A DNA stretch of 64,000 nucleotides. Source: Aureibacter tunicatorum. Its GTDB lineage: Bacteria; Bacteroidota; Bacteroidia; Cytophagales; Cyclobacteriaceae. The stretch lies in assembly GCF_036492635.1 (NCBI RefSeq), contig NZ_AP025305.1, positions 3,534,001 to 3,598,000 on the forward strand, read 5' to 3'. The notes beneath the pieces were generated by a model, which searched no databases, was not told where the DNA came from, and worked only from the letters and a program-made list of their open reading frames with translations. The translations under genes and the position numbers were made by a program. Below, in pieces: positions 18,210-26,815 of the stretch (positions are counted from its first letter, which is position 1; the number at the start of each line of letters is the position of its first letter).

Positions 18210-18881
18210 ATGGGATCAGAAACAACAGCAATCAATTTTACAAACTTGGGGTATATCGGTAATTGGCATTTAGCCTCTTTAGTATTAGACAATACGCAAA
18301 CAACATGGTACTGCACTGGAGAAAAAACAGATGCAGCTGTAATGAAAAATATTGCATTGCAGCCTTGGACTAAGTGTGAAAACTTAGGAAGTTCATTGAA
18401 AATGATCACTTTTGACAATCAAGGAAACATGTGGTCTGTAGATACTGAATACAGCCATGCCAGTAAATGGGATGGACAAAATTGGGTAAAACAAGCAGCT
18501 TACAACACATGGCAATTAAAAATGATTGCCTTTGATCAAAATGGAGATATGTGGTGCGTAGGTACAGAAGGAAACATTGGTAAATGGGTCAATAGTGCTT
18601 GGCAAGACCAAAATGTAGATGGAGGTACAAAAAGTTGGATCGCTTTTCAGGAAGGTTTAGGTTTAAATACGTCTATTTATTTCGTAACAACAGAAGGCGA
18701 ACTAGAGCTTTACAACGAAGAAACCGGTCATGTATCCAGCGTAGATTCTAACTGGTTGCTTCGTATGATTACTTTCGTTGACCAAGGAAATGTAGCATAC
18801 GGTGTTGGCAAAGAAGGAAATACTGGATTTTCATATGTAGGAAGCAATCCTCCAACTTCAATTGGAAACTGTACGATATAA
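18210..18881 (+). CDS. Tectonin-like beta-propeller protein
   Basis: A 223-residue protein without signal peptide, built of about five repeats of 40-47 residues. Each has a core like KMITFDNQGNMWSVDTE, KMIAFDQNGDMWCVGTEG or RMITFVDQGNVAYGVGKEG, followed by a Trp-containing turn (KWDGQNW, KWVNSAW). Repeats with a conserved Trp and a G-x-M-W-x-V-G strand are the mark of tectonin/beta-propeller lectins, which bind glycans or lipopolysaccharide in several bacteria and animals. The lack of a secretion signal fits a cytosolic or lysis-released lectin. A strong terminator follows at 18909-18963, so it is a single-gene unit. The lectin role is inferred from the fold type only. Confidence 0.6.
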   Translation: MGSETTAINFTNLGYIGNWHLASLVLDNTQTTWYCTGEKTDAAVMKNIALQPWTKCENLGSSLKMITFDNQGNMWSVDTEYSHASKWDGQNWVKQAAYNTWQLKMIAFDQNGDMWCVGTEGNIGKWVNSAWQDQNVDGGTKSWIAFQEGLGLNTSIYFVTTEGELELYNEETGHVSSVDSNWLLRMITFVDQGNVAYGVGKEGNTGFSYVGSNPPTSIGNCTI

Positions 18882-18908
18882 TCAACAATTAGAGTATTGA
18901 TAAAATGG

Positions 18909-18963
18909 AATGGTAGAGTGTTATATCATTTAGATGATATACAATGTTCTACCATTTTTTTAG
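18909..18963 (+). terminator. Rho-independent terminator after the beta-propeller gene
   Basis: AATGGTAGA (18909-18917) pairs with TCTACCATT (18948-18956); a shorter inner pair (ATATCAT/GATGATAT) extends the stem. Seven T bases follow. Located 27 bp after the stop codon. Confidence 0.85.
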
Positions 18964-19274
18964 TTAAGTAAAAGCATTTACCCTTGTCAGTTTAGCTCTA
19001 ATTAAATTAACTCGATGAATTTCGACTAGGGAACTCTAATTTGCTTTGGATTGATCCCATTGTGGATATTTCGGAATTTGTGCTATTGGGATGTTAACTT
19101 CAATTATATGAGGGGACAGATTATTGAAGTAATTATGAAGGAAAGCTTTAATCCTATTTTAAACGGGGTAATTTCCTAGAAGCTATAAGGAATCCGTTTA
19201 TTAAACATTTATCATCTCTAATTCTTTTAATACTGTGTGCTGATATAGCATAATCATCATTTTAATAAAAAAAC
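18964..19274. other. Non-coding stretch with a decayed module G
   Basis: The stretch TTTCGGAATTTGTGCTATTGGGATGTTAAC at 19069-19097 (shown in two parts: TTTCGGAATTTG, CTATTGGGATGTTAAC) resembles module G before the 28805 gene. It is followed by a 23-codon ORF (19108-19179) that is probably a relic. No other gene seen before the DoxX gene. Confidence 0.4.
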
Positions 19275-19622
19275 ATGACCTTGATTACAATATGCGTTTT
19301 GATTTCAAGTTTGTCTTTTTTTTTCTATAGTTATTCATATTTTAGAGCACCTCATATGAAAGACGAATTTAAACGATTTGGACTCGAAAAAATGGGGTTA
19401 ACAATCATAATATTGGAGACTTTAGGAGCTCTAGGTTTGTTGGTGGGGCTTAAATTCAATTTCATTTTAATGATTTCATCTCTAGGTCTTGCATTACTTA
19501 TGTTCGCTGGCCTTATTGTAAGAATAAAAATAAAAGACAGTATTTGGGTTTCATTACCAGCTTTTTCTTATATGGTTTTAAATGCATTTATCTTTTGGAA
19601 ATCAATAAATTCATCTATATAA
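19275..19622 (+). CDS. DoxX-like small membrane protein
   Basis: A 115-residue protein with four hydrophobic helices (about residues 4-20, 45-62, 67-84 and 93-110). The signature EFKRFGLEKMG followed by LETLGALGLLVGL after helix 1 matches the DoxX-like family, whose members sit in the inner membrane and are linked to thiosulfate or redox chemistry in a few cases but are mostly uncharacterised. It is a lone gene; the repeat copy with a decayed palindrome starts about 75 bp downstream. Family call is good; substrate unknown. Confidence 0.8.
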   Translation: MTLITICVLISSLSFFFYSYSYFRAPHMKDEFKRFGLEKMGLTIIILETLGALGLLVGLKFNFILMISSLGLALLMFAGLIVRIKIKDSIWVSLPAFSYMVLNAFIFWKSINSSI

Positions 19623-19696
19623 ATAGTTGAAATTCAGAATCTATAGCCCAAAAAGGCTTAAGAAATATGTAAATATTAATGATAATCTAAAAAACA

Positions 19697-20060
19697 GAGC
19701 TAACAACTAAATCTTCGAACGGCTCGAATAGCCCAATGCTGACCAACAGTGCTGAAAACATCCTCACTTGTGGGTTTTACGAATAAATAGGTTATTATTT
19801 TGATGCTGATTTACAGTAATTTTCAAATAATATAGTCCAATATGATGATGTTTTTTAGCAACCTTGCTTCCATATGATTTTCAAGCTTCTTATAGTCTTT
19901 GCCTTATTTATTGATTTTGCATCGATGATATTTTCATGAATTTTCTCCAACCCCGTTTTAATTGGTATAATATATTTATATCTTGAATAAGTATTAAAAC
20001 TAAATATAACACCAGTTAATCACTATAAAAAACGAGCTTGTAAATTTTTTCGGCTAGTTT
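19697..20060 (+). repeat. Intergenic repeat with module P and a long 3' part
   Basis: Begins with GCTAACAACTAAATCTTCG and AGCCCAATGCTGACC (decayed module P). It continues through a long segment (about 19790-20020) closely matching 21060-21290, including GATTTTCAAG, TTATAGTCTTTGCCTTATTT and GATATTTTCATGAATTTTC. Ends before the gene at 20095. Confidence 0.85.
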
Positions 20061-20094
20061 TACTGTGATTAGAAAGTTACTTGCAATAATAAAA

Positions 20095-20979
20095 ATGAAA
20101 CTATTCTTTCTATTAGCCTTAATTTTAACAGTTTCCTTTGAAGCTTTATCTCAACAATTAAACTTTAACGAAAGTCAAATCGACTCCGTGATAATTCATT
20201 CATGTTTAGGAAGCGGCTTCTATAATAAAAAAGGAAAGTCAATTTTTAAGAAAAACAAAATTTGTATCGGTTATGATTCGTTAAATAATACATATAAGTA
20301 CGATTACTACAAAGACATAAAGACAATTCACTATAAAGGACAAAAAGCATCTGAAGATATTGTAAAAAAGAATAGAAAGTACTCAAACAAAAAAGTAGAT
20401 ACAGGAAACCTTAATTCTCTATTTTATTCATTCAGTAAAGAGAAACCTGCAAATCAATTTTTTGCAGATTTAAAAAAGGATTTTGAGACAAACGTCAGTA
20501 AAACTAAAATTTTAGATGTAGCGAAAAATTATAGAAAAGACTGGAAATTCAATCTGAATTATACCACTAAGTCTGAAAAAAAGTCTTTCTTTAATAACTG
20601 TGCTTCATTAGACACCTTTCAGCTGTATTTAAATACAAGGTTTCTTAACAAAGGAGAAATTTATGTTATTGATTATACAAATATGTTTGGTGTTACGATA
20701 TATACAAAAGACTCAACTCATAATTTTGAAGGATTATACCCATATCCTTTCAAACAGCCTTGGTTTAAAGAAGAAAATATCATCATCCCTACAGACACAT
20801 TAGCAAATGGTGAAATAATTGGACTTTTAGGAAGAAAATCTGTGTTAAATTTAAATATTAACAAATACCTTACATTACTTTTACCAAAAGATTTCTTACT
20901 TAGAAAATCAATCTCATCCGATGAGCTATTTTATGATTATATTGAATGGTATTTAAAAAGAAGAAAAATAATATACTAA
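20095..20979 (+). CDS. Hypothetical secreted protein
   Basis: From Met 20095 (MKLFFLLALILTVSF) the protein has a signal peptide cut near EALSQQ, then about 270 lysine- and aromatic-rich residues with no recognised domain and two or three cysteines. An upstream in-frame start at 20065 would add ten residues ahead of the signal peptide and is less likely. Repeat copies flank both sides (19697 and 20983), which makes it a clean one-gene unit between two near-identical spacers. Codon use and AT content look like its neighbours. Function unknown. Confidence 0.7.
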   Translation: MKLFFLLALILTVSFEALSQQLNFNESQIDSVIIHSCLGSGFYNKKGKSIFKKNKICIGYDSLNNTYKYDYYKDIKTIHYKGQKASEDIVKKNRKYSNKKVDTGNLNSLFYSFSKEKPANQFFADLKKDFETNVSKTKILDVAKNYRKDWKFNLNYTTKSEKKSFFNNCASLDTFQLYLNTRFLNKGEIYVIDYTNMFGVTIYTKDSTHNFEGLYPYPFKQPWFKEENIIIPTDTLANGEIIGLLGRKSVLNLNINKYLTLLLPKDFLLRKSISSDELFYDYIEWYLKRRKIIY

Positions 20980-20982
20980 TTG

Positions 20983-21355
20983 CGAACAACACAGTCTTCA
21001 TATGGCCCTCATAGCCCAATATGAAGGCTATGCTAAAAAACATCCGTATCTATGGATTTTTCAACTGGATAGGATATTATTTTGATGCTGATTTTAAGTA
21101 GTTTTCAAAGAATATGATCCGATATGATAATGATTTTTAGCGACCTCGTCTCTATATGATTTTCAAGTTCCTTATAGTCTTTGCCTTATTTATTGACTAT
21201 GCATCGATAATATTTTCATGAATTTTCACCGACTCCATTTTAATTAATACAATACATTTTTATCTTTAAAAGGCACTAAAATCAAATATAACATTATATA
21301 AGAACCACAGACACTGACTTAATGATTATTTAGGCTGGTTTTTCGGAAATTAGTA
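20983..21355 (+). repeat. Intergenic repeat with module P, T and a long 3' part
   Basis: Module P here is GAACAACACAGTCTTCATATGG / CCCAATATGAAGGC. Module T follows (AAAAAACATCC, TATGGATTTTT). The 3' part at about 21060-21290 is nearly the same as 19790-20020. It begins four bases after the previous stop codon. Confidence 0.85.
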
Positions 21356-21369
21356 AGCGTTTTAATAAC

Positions 21370-21882
21370 ATGAAAATTATACTCACATCCGTTCTTGTAT
21401 TGATCATCATACCGCAGTTATTTGCTCAAAATACTGCCATGAAGAAAACATTCACTGAATTTCAAACGGCTATTTTAAACCAGGACTGTGAGAAACTAAC
21501 AGAAATATCAAGTTTCCCAATTGAAGGAGATGCGGGATTAGCTCGTCTTGTAGAATCAAGCCCTCCAAGAATTGATATGGAAAAGCATAATTATGAAATT
21601 TCGAAAGAACTTCTAGAACAAAAATGCGCGCTATTGGATTCAATTGAAGTGAAAGTCCTAGAGCAATTCTCTGTAAATAATGAATCCAAAAGCTCGGAAA
21701 TTGAATACAACGGATGCATATACAAGGCTCATCTATATGTCGCAGAAGATAAAAATTATTTTCAGTGGAGTGTTGGTTGTGTTGAATTGCTGAAGGAATC
21801 AATTAGTGAGTATGCTTTGATATTTACTTTTAAACTAATTGATGGAGAATATAAACTAAAGCAAATTCAGGGCGCAGGATAA
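21370..21882 (+). CDS. Hypothetical secreted protein
   Basis: A 170-residue protein with a signal peptide (MKIILTSVLVLIIIPQLFAQ). The mature part has four cysteines (DCEKL, QKCAL, NGCIY, VGCVEL) that could form disulfides in the periplasm, and a C-terminal strand pair (ALIFTFKLIDGEYKLKQIQG) common in small Bacteroidota exported proteins of the NTF2/DUF-type fold. No specific family recognised. Single gene after a full repeat copy. Confidence 0.65.
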   Translation: MKIILTSVLVLIIIPQLFAQNTAMKKTFTEFQTAILNQDCEKLTEISSFPIEGDAGLARLVESSPPRIDMEKHNYEISKELLEQKCALLDSIEVKVLEQFSVNNESKSSEIEYNGCIYKAHLYVAEDKNYFQWSVGCVELLKESISEYALIFTFKLIDGEYKLKQIQGAG

Positions 21883-22080
21883 AAAACACACCCTTGGACT
21901 ATGCATATCGCATACTTACACTTGAGGAGGCCAAGCTTCAAACTGACATAATGTTTAATAAATAATATTACTAATAACATCAAGCCTTCCTATTTCTCAC
22001 AACCCCTTATAAACAGCGTTGAAAAATATCCATATCTATGGGGTTTTAGGTTAGACAAGCTTTCCTACAGTATTAGGCAT

Positions 22081-22169
22081 TATCAAGATTGATTTTTATA
22101 CCATCTATTTTCCTTAGAGAAAATACAACGGAGGACGGTCATTAAACTCTTAAAAAACTAATTGAGGCA
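22081..22169 (-). repeat. MITE-like palindromic repeat, copy C (reversed)
   Basis: Read on the minus strand it gives CTCAATTAGTTTTTTAAG, a TATTTTCTCTAAGGAAAAT palindrome and ATGGTATAAAAATCAATC, matching copies A (1861) and B (57987). The terminal inverted repeat is more degraded here. Confidence 0.65.
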
Positions 22170-22340
22170 AACATTAATAAATAGCCAACAAGCAAGAACT
22201 TCACTCAATGCAAAAATTCTTCACTCAGCACTATTTCTCCTTTACCCAATAAAATACAATTGATTATCCATTTTTTAAGATTCATCTTTGAAATGTGAAA
22301 GGAATTATTCAAAGGTTTTTAATGATTTAATCTTAACATT

Positions 22341-23048
22341 ATGCGAAAGTCAATTATATTTTTAAAATTTTATGCTATATCAAGCAGTTTGTTAATAGCT
22401 CTATTAATATTCAGTGGATTCAAAAAAAGCGCTGTAAATCAAAAATTTGACGAAATAACCGTCGAAAGAATCAATGTAGTTGAAGCTGATGGCTCACTCA
22501 AAATGGTTATCAGTAACTCGGATAGACAACACAATGGATTAATCAATGGAAAAGAATTTCCTGATAGAGTGAGACCTTCGGGTATTATATTCTTCAGTGA
22601 AGAAGACGAAATAGGCGGATTAATCTTCGGAGGTGACCCTGAAAATGGCAATTCACTTAGCCTTACCACTGACAAGTTCAAGAATGATCAAGTAATGCAA
22701 CTTTCTCAATCCGAATATAATCATGGTGAGAAAAGTTCGTATGGCTTGACAATAACCGAAAGGCCTTCGAACCCTGGTCTTGAGCGACAGATAGAGTTTT
22801 TTGACTCTCTTAGGAGAGCGAATGCTAATCCTGACTATAAAACAGAAGCAAAAAAATTATTCGGTGATCAGCCTTCTGTAATGAACAGAGTTTTCCTGGG
22901 TAAATCCTTCGATGATGCAGGTGGACTTTGGTTATATGACAGAAATAACAAGCCAAGATTGTTGATCTATGTTGATGCGGATAATAATCCACATATGGAA
23001 GTATGGAATGAAAATGGAGAAAAAGTGAAGGATTTTATTCAGGATTAA
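22341..23048 (+). CDS. Hypothetical membrane-anchored protein
   Basis: A 235-residue protein with one N-terminal membrane anchor (ISSSLLIALLIFSGF). The exported part opens FDEITVERINVVEADGSLKMVISNSDR and includes SGIIFFSEEDEIGGLIFGG and AGGLWLYDRNNKPRLLIYVDADNNPHMEVWNENGE. These are beta strands with Asp/Asn-Gly turns repeated along the chain, suggesting a beta-solenoid or sandwich. I know this layout from unnamed Bacteroidota proteins only. Terminated by a strong hairpin at 23063-23093. Function unknown. Confidence 0.7.
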   Translation: MRKSIIFLKFYAISSSLLIALLIFSGFKKSAVNQKFDEITVERINVVEADGSLKMVISNSDRQHNGLINGKEFPDRVRPSGIIFFSEEDEIGGLIFGGDPENGNSLSLTTDKFKNDQVMQLSQSEYNHGEKSSYGLTITERPSNPGLERQIEFFDSLRRANANPDYKTEAKKLFGDQPSVMNRVFLGKSFDDAGGLWLYDRNNKPRLLIYVDADNNPHMEVWNENGEKVKDFIQD

Positions 23049-23062
23049 ATTTTTTAAAGAGA

Positions 23063-23097
23063 AGAGGGAAATTATTTAAAATAAATTTCCTCTATTC
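23063..23097 (+). terminator. Rho-independent terminator
   Basis: AGAGGGAAATTATTT (23063-23077) pairs with ATAAATTTCCTCT (23081-23093) in a long, nearly perfect stem, 15 bp after the stop codon of the 22341 gene. A T-containing tail follows. Confidence 0.7.
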
Positions 23098-23225
23098 ATT
23101 TTCTCAAAAGGCGAATATATAGTACTTTTCTCATTAGTAGTATTCTTGTATAGTTATACACTCTAAAGGTTAAGCTCATTTTCGGGATAAAACAAGCTGA
23201 TCATATGGTGACTTAAGTTTATAAA

Positions 23226-24224
23226 ATGAAAAATTCAAAAAAAGAATATATTAAATTATATGCGCTGTTACTTATCTATTCCTTTATAGATATGCTGTTC
23301 TTAAGATTCACACTATTCAATGGAAATCTTAATGGACTAATATCAGAAGCATTTTTATGGGTGTTTTTGGTATTGGTAATTATGACATTAATTTATGAGT
23401 TTTTATTCAGAGTACTTTCTGATTGGAGGTTTATCAATATCTGTCTTATCGGTTTTATTCCATTGACTGTAATTACTCTGAGTTTACAGTATGCTGTGAT
23501 GAACTATTTTCATTCAGAATCTATTAATCATAATTATTTGCCTGATTTCGGCCTTTTTATACGCTCGATCTACCTTGGCACATTGATTTATTTGACCTAT
23601 CTAGGAGGAAAACGCGATAAACTAAAAACAGAACAAATCAATGCTCTAAAAAACCAACAAGCTGAGCTGAAAATAGACTTACTGGAACAACAGATCAACC
23701 CCCACTTCTTGTTCAATAATTTATCTATTCTAACGACTTTGATTGACAACAATAATAAATTAAAAGCAACAAGGTTTTTAGAGTCGTTTTCCAATGTTTA
23801 TCGCTATGTTATTGAACACCGAAGTCAGGATTTTATTCCATTGTCGATGGAGCTAAAAATGGCGGATGATTACCTTTTATTAATGAAAGAACGCTTCGAA
23901 AATCAGTTCATCTTTGAAATGGATCTAGGTAATCAAGTGAATAATTATTTTATCATACCTAATACACTCCATATTCTGTTTGAAAATATATTTAAGCACA
24001 ATATGATGAATGCGAAAAATCCTTTATTAATTACCATGGTTTTGAAAGATGGATCTTTAAGGATTGAAAATCAAAAAAAAGCTAAAAAACATAAATCAGT
24101 TTCTACCGGTGTCGGATTGAAAAATCTAAGCGGTAGATATCAATTATTAATGGGAGAAACCACTGAAGTCAAAGACAAGGAGGACAGTTTCCAAGTAAAT
24201 ATCCCACTTATACAAAACTATTAA
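23226..24224 (+). CDS. LytS/YehU-type sensor histidine kinase
   Basis: A 332-residue inner-membrane kinase. Residues about 10-135 hold four membrane helices with no extracellular sensor domain. A short coiled linker leads to the His_kinase domain with the phospho-acceptor motif LEQQINPHFLFNNLSIL. The C-terminal ATPase part is short: NTLHILFENIFKHN supplies the N-box and GVGLKNLSGRY the glycine loop. Kinases of this type pair with LytTR response regulators, and that gene starts 9 bp downstream. The signal is unknown; the lack of a large sensor domain suggests sensing within the membrane. Confidence 0.92.
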   Translation: MKNSKKEYIKLYALLLIYSFIDMLFLRFTLFNGNLNGLISEAFLWVFLVLVIMTLIYEFLFRVLSDWRFINICLIGFIPLTVITLSLQYAVMNYFHSESINHNYLPDFGLFIRSIYLGTLIYLTYLGGKRDKLKTEQINALKNQQAELKIDLLEQQINPHFLFNNLSILTTLIDNNNKLKATRFLESFSNVYRYVIEHRSQDFIPLSMELKMADDYLLLMKERFENQFIFEMDLGNQVNNYFIIPNTLHILFENIFKHNMMNAKNPLLITMVLKDGSLRIENQKKAKKHKSVSTGVGLKNLSGRYQLLMGETTEVKDKEDSFQVNIPLIQNY

Positions 24225-24233
24225 ACATACAGC

Positions 24234-24977
24234 ATGAAACTTTTAGTAATAGAAGATGAACCGAAAACACAACATCAAATTATTCAATTTTTGATGGAAT
24301 ATAATGATTCTTGGATCATAGAAGATGAATGCGACAATATAGAAGAGGCTATTTACTTGCTAAAAACAAAGAGCAAATACGATTTGGTATTGGCTGATAT
24401 AGAATTGACTGATGGTAATTTGATGAACGTACTCGATCAATTTCCGCTTACTGTCCCGATCATCTTCATTACAGCTTATAATCAATACATGCAGAGAGCA
24501 TTTGAGGTAAATAGCATTTCTTACTTAACCAAACCGATCAAAAAAATCGAGCTGTTTAAGGCATTGGATAAATTCCAAAAAATAAGCAAAGACGTTACAA
24601 GCAATGACCTCAAAGATCTACTTGTATATATCAAACAACAAAAGGAGTACAAACAAAAGTTTTTAGCTCAACTCAGTAATAAATTGGTAATAGTGGACAT
24701 AAAAGACATCGCTTTTTTTGAGATCGAAGACGGCGTCATTTTTATCAACACTTTAAAAGACAGGCTTATGCTAAAAGAACGAAGCTTGGATGATATTGAA
24801 GAAGTATTGGATCCAAATAGCTTCATGCGCGTCAATAGAAGCAGCATAGTCAACAAAGAACATATAATTGAAATCAAGCCGTATGATAAAAATTCAATCA
24901 TGATTAATACATCCAATAAATGGATTAAGTCGAGTCAAAAAAAGACGGTTGAATTTAGAAAATGGATAACGCAGTAG
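24234..24977 (+). CDS. LytTR-family response regulator
   Basis: A 247-residue protein. Receiver domain (1-120): acidic pocket VIEDE, phospho-acceptor Asp in VLADIELTDG, switch Thr/Ser in FITAYN and the Lys in LTKPIKK. LytTR DNA-binding domain (145-247): DIAFFEIEDGVIFIN, EEVLDPNSFMRVNRSSIVN and IKPYDKNSIM, a good match to the family that binds paired direct repeats. Co-transcribed with the LytS-type kinase. Target genes cannot be identified from this window; autoregulation or control of the neighbouring beta-lactamase-family gene is possible but not shown. Confidence 0.93.
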   Translation: MKLLVIEDEPKTQHQIIQFLMEYNDSWIIEDECDNIEEAIYLLKTKSKYDLVLADIELTDGNLMNVLDQFPLTVPIIFITAYNQYMQRAFEVNSISYLTKPIKKIELFKALDKFQKISKDVTSNDLKDLLVYIKQQKEYKQKFLAQLSNKLVIVDIKDIAFFEIEDGVIFINTLKDRLMLKERSLDDIEEVLDPNSFMRVNRSSIVNKEHIIEIKPYDKNSIMINTSNKWIKSSQKKTVEFRKWITQ

Positions 24978-25379
24978 TAATGAATAGCTAAATCAATCAC
25001 CTGCAATGTGACTTATTTTTTACTTTAAAATTTGAAAGCATAACAACGGAATTTGAGTGTAAGCAATCAATTAAAATAAATTTCCTATTTTCAAGTATCA
25101 TACATATTCAAGTCTAAAAATAGCAAAATCGCCCTTGGAAGGGAGACTCAGAGGGATGTTCTATCAAATATCTCTAAGGTTAGAAATATGAAAATAATTT
25201 TGGATTGGTACTTATATCCATAGAAGAAAATTTAATTTCAAAAGGGGAAATATCATTTTGATCCTCTTTTAGAATTGGTAAAGGGAGAGTTTTTTTTATA
25301 CCATTTTCTTTTTGAGTATGCCCTTCTTCATCATCTAGTCAAATAAATAAACCCTTTTTAAAACATAACAAAATCACAA
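24978..25379. other. Non-coding stretch before the serine-hydrolase gene
   Basis: No gene seen. Near 25271-25330 the bases AATTGGTAAAGGGAGAG and TTTATACCATTTTC form an imperfect hairpin. Read on the other strand it gives GAAAATGGTATAAAAAAA, like the tail of the MITE-like repeat, so it may be a fourth, strongly decayed copy. The rest is plain AT-rich spacer. Confidence 0.35.
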
Positions 25380-26588
25380 ATGAACAAATTCAATTTCACT
25401 TCAATCCTTTTGATAATTTTCCTATTATCATGTCAATCTGAAAAGAAGAAAAAAGCAACTACTCATGCTTCAATTAGTGAAAACTACTCTTTGCTAGATA
25501 AAGTTGAGAACAATATCTACCGAATAGATGAAAATGGAACAAACGACTCTCTGCCTATAGCTATTGAAACTCGGATGAAAGAATTAAATATTCCGGGCGT
25601 CAGCATAGCTGTTTTTGATAATAATGAAATCATCTGGGCAAAAGGGTATGGATTGAAGTATAAAGCTAATAAGGAGAAAGTTGATAAAAGAACTTTGTTT
25701 CAAGCCGCCTCAATTTCCAAGCCAGTGACAAGCGTAATGGCGTTTAAACTAATAGAGCAAGGAAAAATCTCATTGGACGAAAATGTAAACACAAAATTAA
25801 AGAGCTGGCAAGTTCCTGAAAACGAATTCACGACAACAGAAAAAGTAACTCCAAGAAGAATCATGAGCCACACATCTGGATTGGGCACATCAGGATTTCA
25901 AGGGTATAATAAACAAGATTCCATACCATCCTTAGTGCAAATCTTGGAGGGTAGTGAAATAACAAATTCAGCCCCTGTAAGAGTGATTCAAGAACCAGGA
26001 ACATCTGAGATCTATTCTGGTGGCGGCATGCAGGTATTGCAATTATTGATGGAAGATGTTAGCGGACAAAAATTCGAAGAGCTGACTGAAGAGTTCATTT
26101 TTAAGCCATTAGGAATGAAAAGCAGTACTTTTGATCAACATTTGCCTCAAGAATTGAATGAAATAGCGTCAAATGGATTTGATACTTATGGAAATACAGT
26201 AGAAGGCGGTTATCATTTGTACCCAGAAAAAGCCGCGGCAGGTTTATGGACTACACCATCCGATCTGGCTAAATTCATGATAGCCTTAGGCAAATCTTAC
26301 CGAGGCGAAGAAGGTGGCGTATTAGAACAAAGTTCAGCCCAGTTAATGATGGAAAGAGTGCCTAGAGCAGGTGGAACAGGCATTGGAATAGATGGAGAAG
26401 GAGATGCATTTCGATTCAGACATGACGGAGGGAATACAGGTTTTAATTGCTATGCCGTCTCTTTTGCTAATAAAGGAAGAGGATTTGTCATTATGATGAA
26501 TTCTGACAATGGTTCTCAATTAAGCCACGAAGTAGCCAGAGCAATATCAAAAGCATATAACTGGCCAGCTACGTGGATACATGAGTAA
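25380..26588 (+). CDS. Serine beta-lactamase-family hydrolase, lipoprotein (S12/class C-like)
   Basis: A 402-residue lipoprotein (leader ending LLSC). The catalytic domain shows the SxxK motif in FQAASISKPVTS at about residue 110. A Tyr motif follows in EIYSGGGMQ, where the usual Y-x-N is Y-S-G, and the C-terminal triad is HDGG in RHDGGNTGFN, in place of KTG. The block NIPGVSIAVFDNNEIIWAKGYG is typical of the Pfam beta-lactamase (serine hydrolase) family, which includes esterases, D-Ala-D-Ala peptidases and class C enzymes. The H-x-G variant is usual in EstB-like esterases, so true penicillin hydrolysis is doubtful. Periplasmic. A perfect terminator follows. Confidence 0.88.
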   Translation: MNKFNFTSILLIIFLLSCQSEKKKKATTHASISENYSLLDKVENNIYRIDENGTNDSLPIAIETRMKELNIPGVSIAVFDNNEIIWAKGYGLKYKANKEKVDKRTLFQAASISKPVTSVMAFKLIEQGKISLDENVNTKLKSWQVPENEFTTTEKVTPRRIMSHTSGLGTSGFQGYNKQDSIPSLVQILEGSEITNSAPVRVIQEPGTSEIYSGGGMQVLQLLMEDVSGQKFEELTEEFIFKPLGMKSSTFDQHLPQELNEIASNGFDTYGNTVEGGYHLYPEKAAAGLWTTPSDLAKFMIALGKSYRGEEGGVLEQSSAQLMMERVPRAGGTGIGIDGEGDAFRFRHDGGNTGFNCYAVSFANKGRGFVIMMNSDNGSQLSHEVARAISKAYNWPATWIHE

Positions 26589-26632
26589 AGGTAACTGATA
26601 CAATGGTTTGCAGAATTAAAAAGTATCACTTC

Positions 26633-26665
26633 AGCGACAATGAGTCCATTGTCGCTATTTTGGTT
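26633..26665 (+). terminator. Rho-independent terminator
   Basis: AGCGACAATG (26633-26642) and CATTGTCGCT (26647-26656) form a perfect 10 bp stem with a four-base loop, followed by ATTTTGG. Located 45 bp after the serine-hydrolase gene. Confidence 0.9.
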
Positions 26666-26689
26666 TTATAATATTCTTCTTACAGCTTT

Positions 26690-26800
26690 TAAATGTGTTT
26701 TTTTTAGCCTATTTTCTATTCAAATAAATTTTAACCTAATTCATCAAATCTGCATATAGTTGAAATAAACGGAATTCGTGGTAATAGGGTGTTGGGCACA
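26690..26800 (+). repeat. Intergenic repeat, modules F and G
   Basis: Module F is degraded (TTTTAAATGTGTTTTTTTTAG). Module G is clear: GTTGAAATAAACGGAATTCG, then GGTAATAGGGTGTTGGGC. The terminal GTTGGGC fits the integron core-site consensus GTTRRRY. The gene starts 20 bp later. Confidence 0.8.
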
Positions 26801-26815
26801 ATCAAAAATTACATT

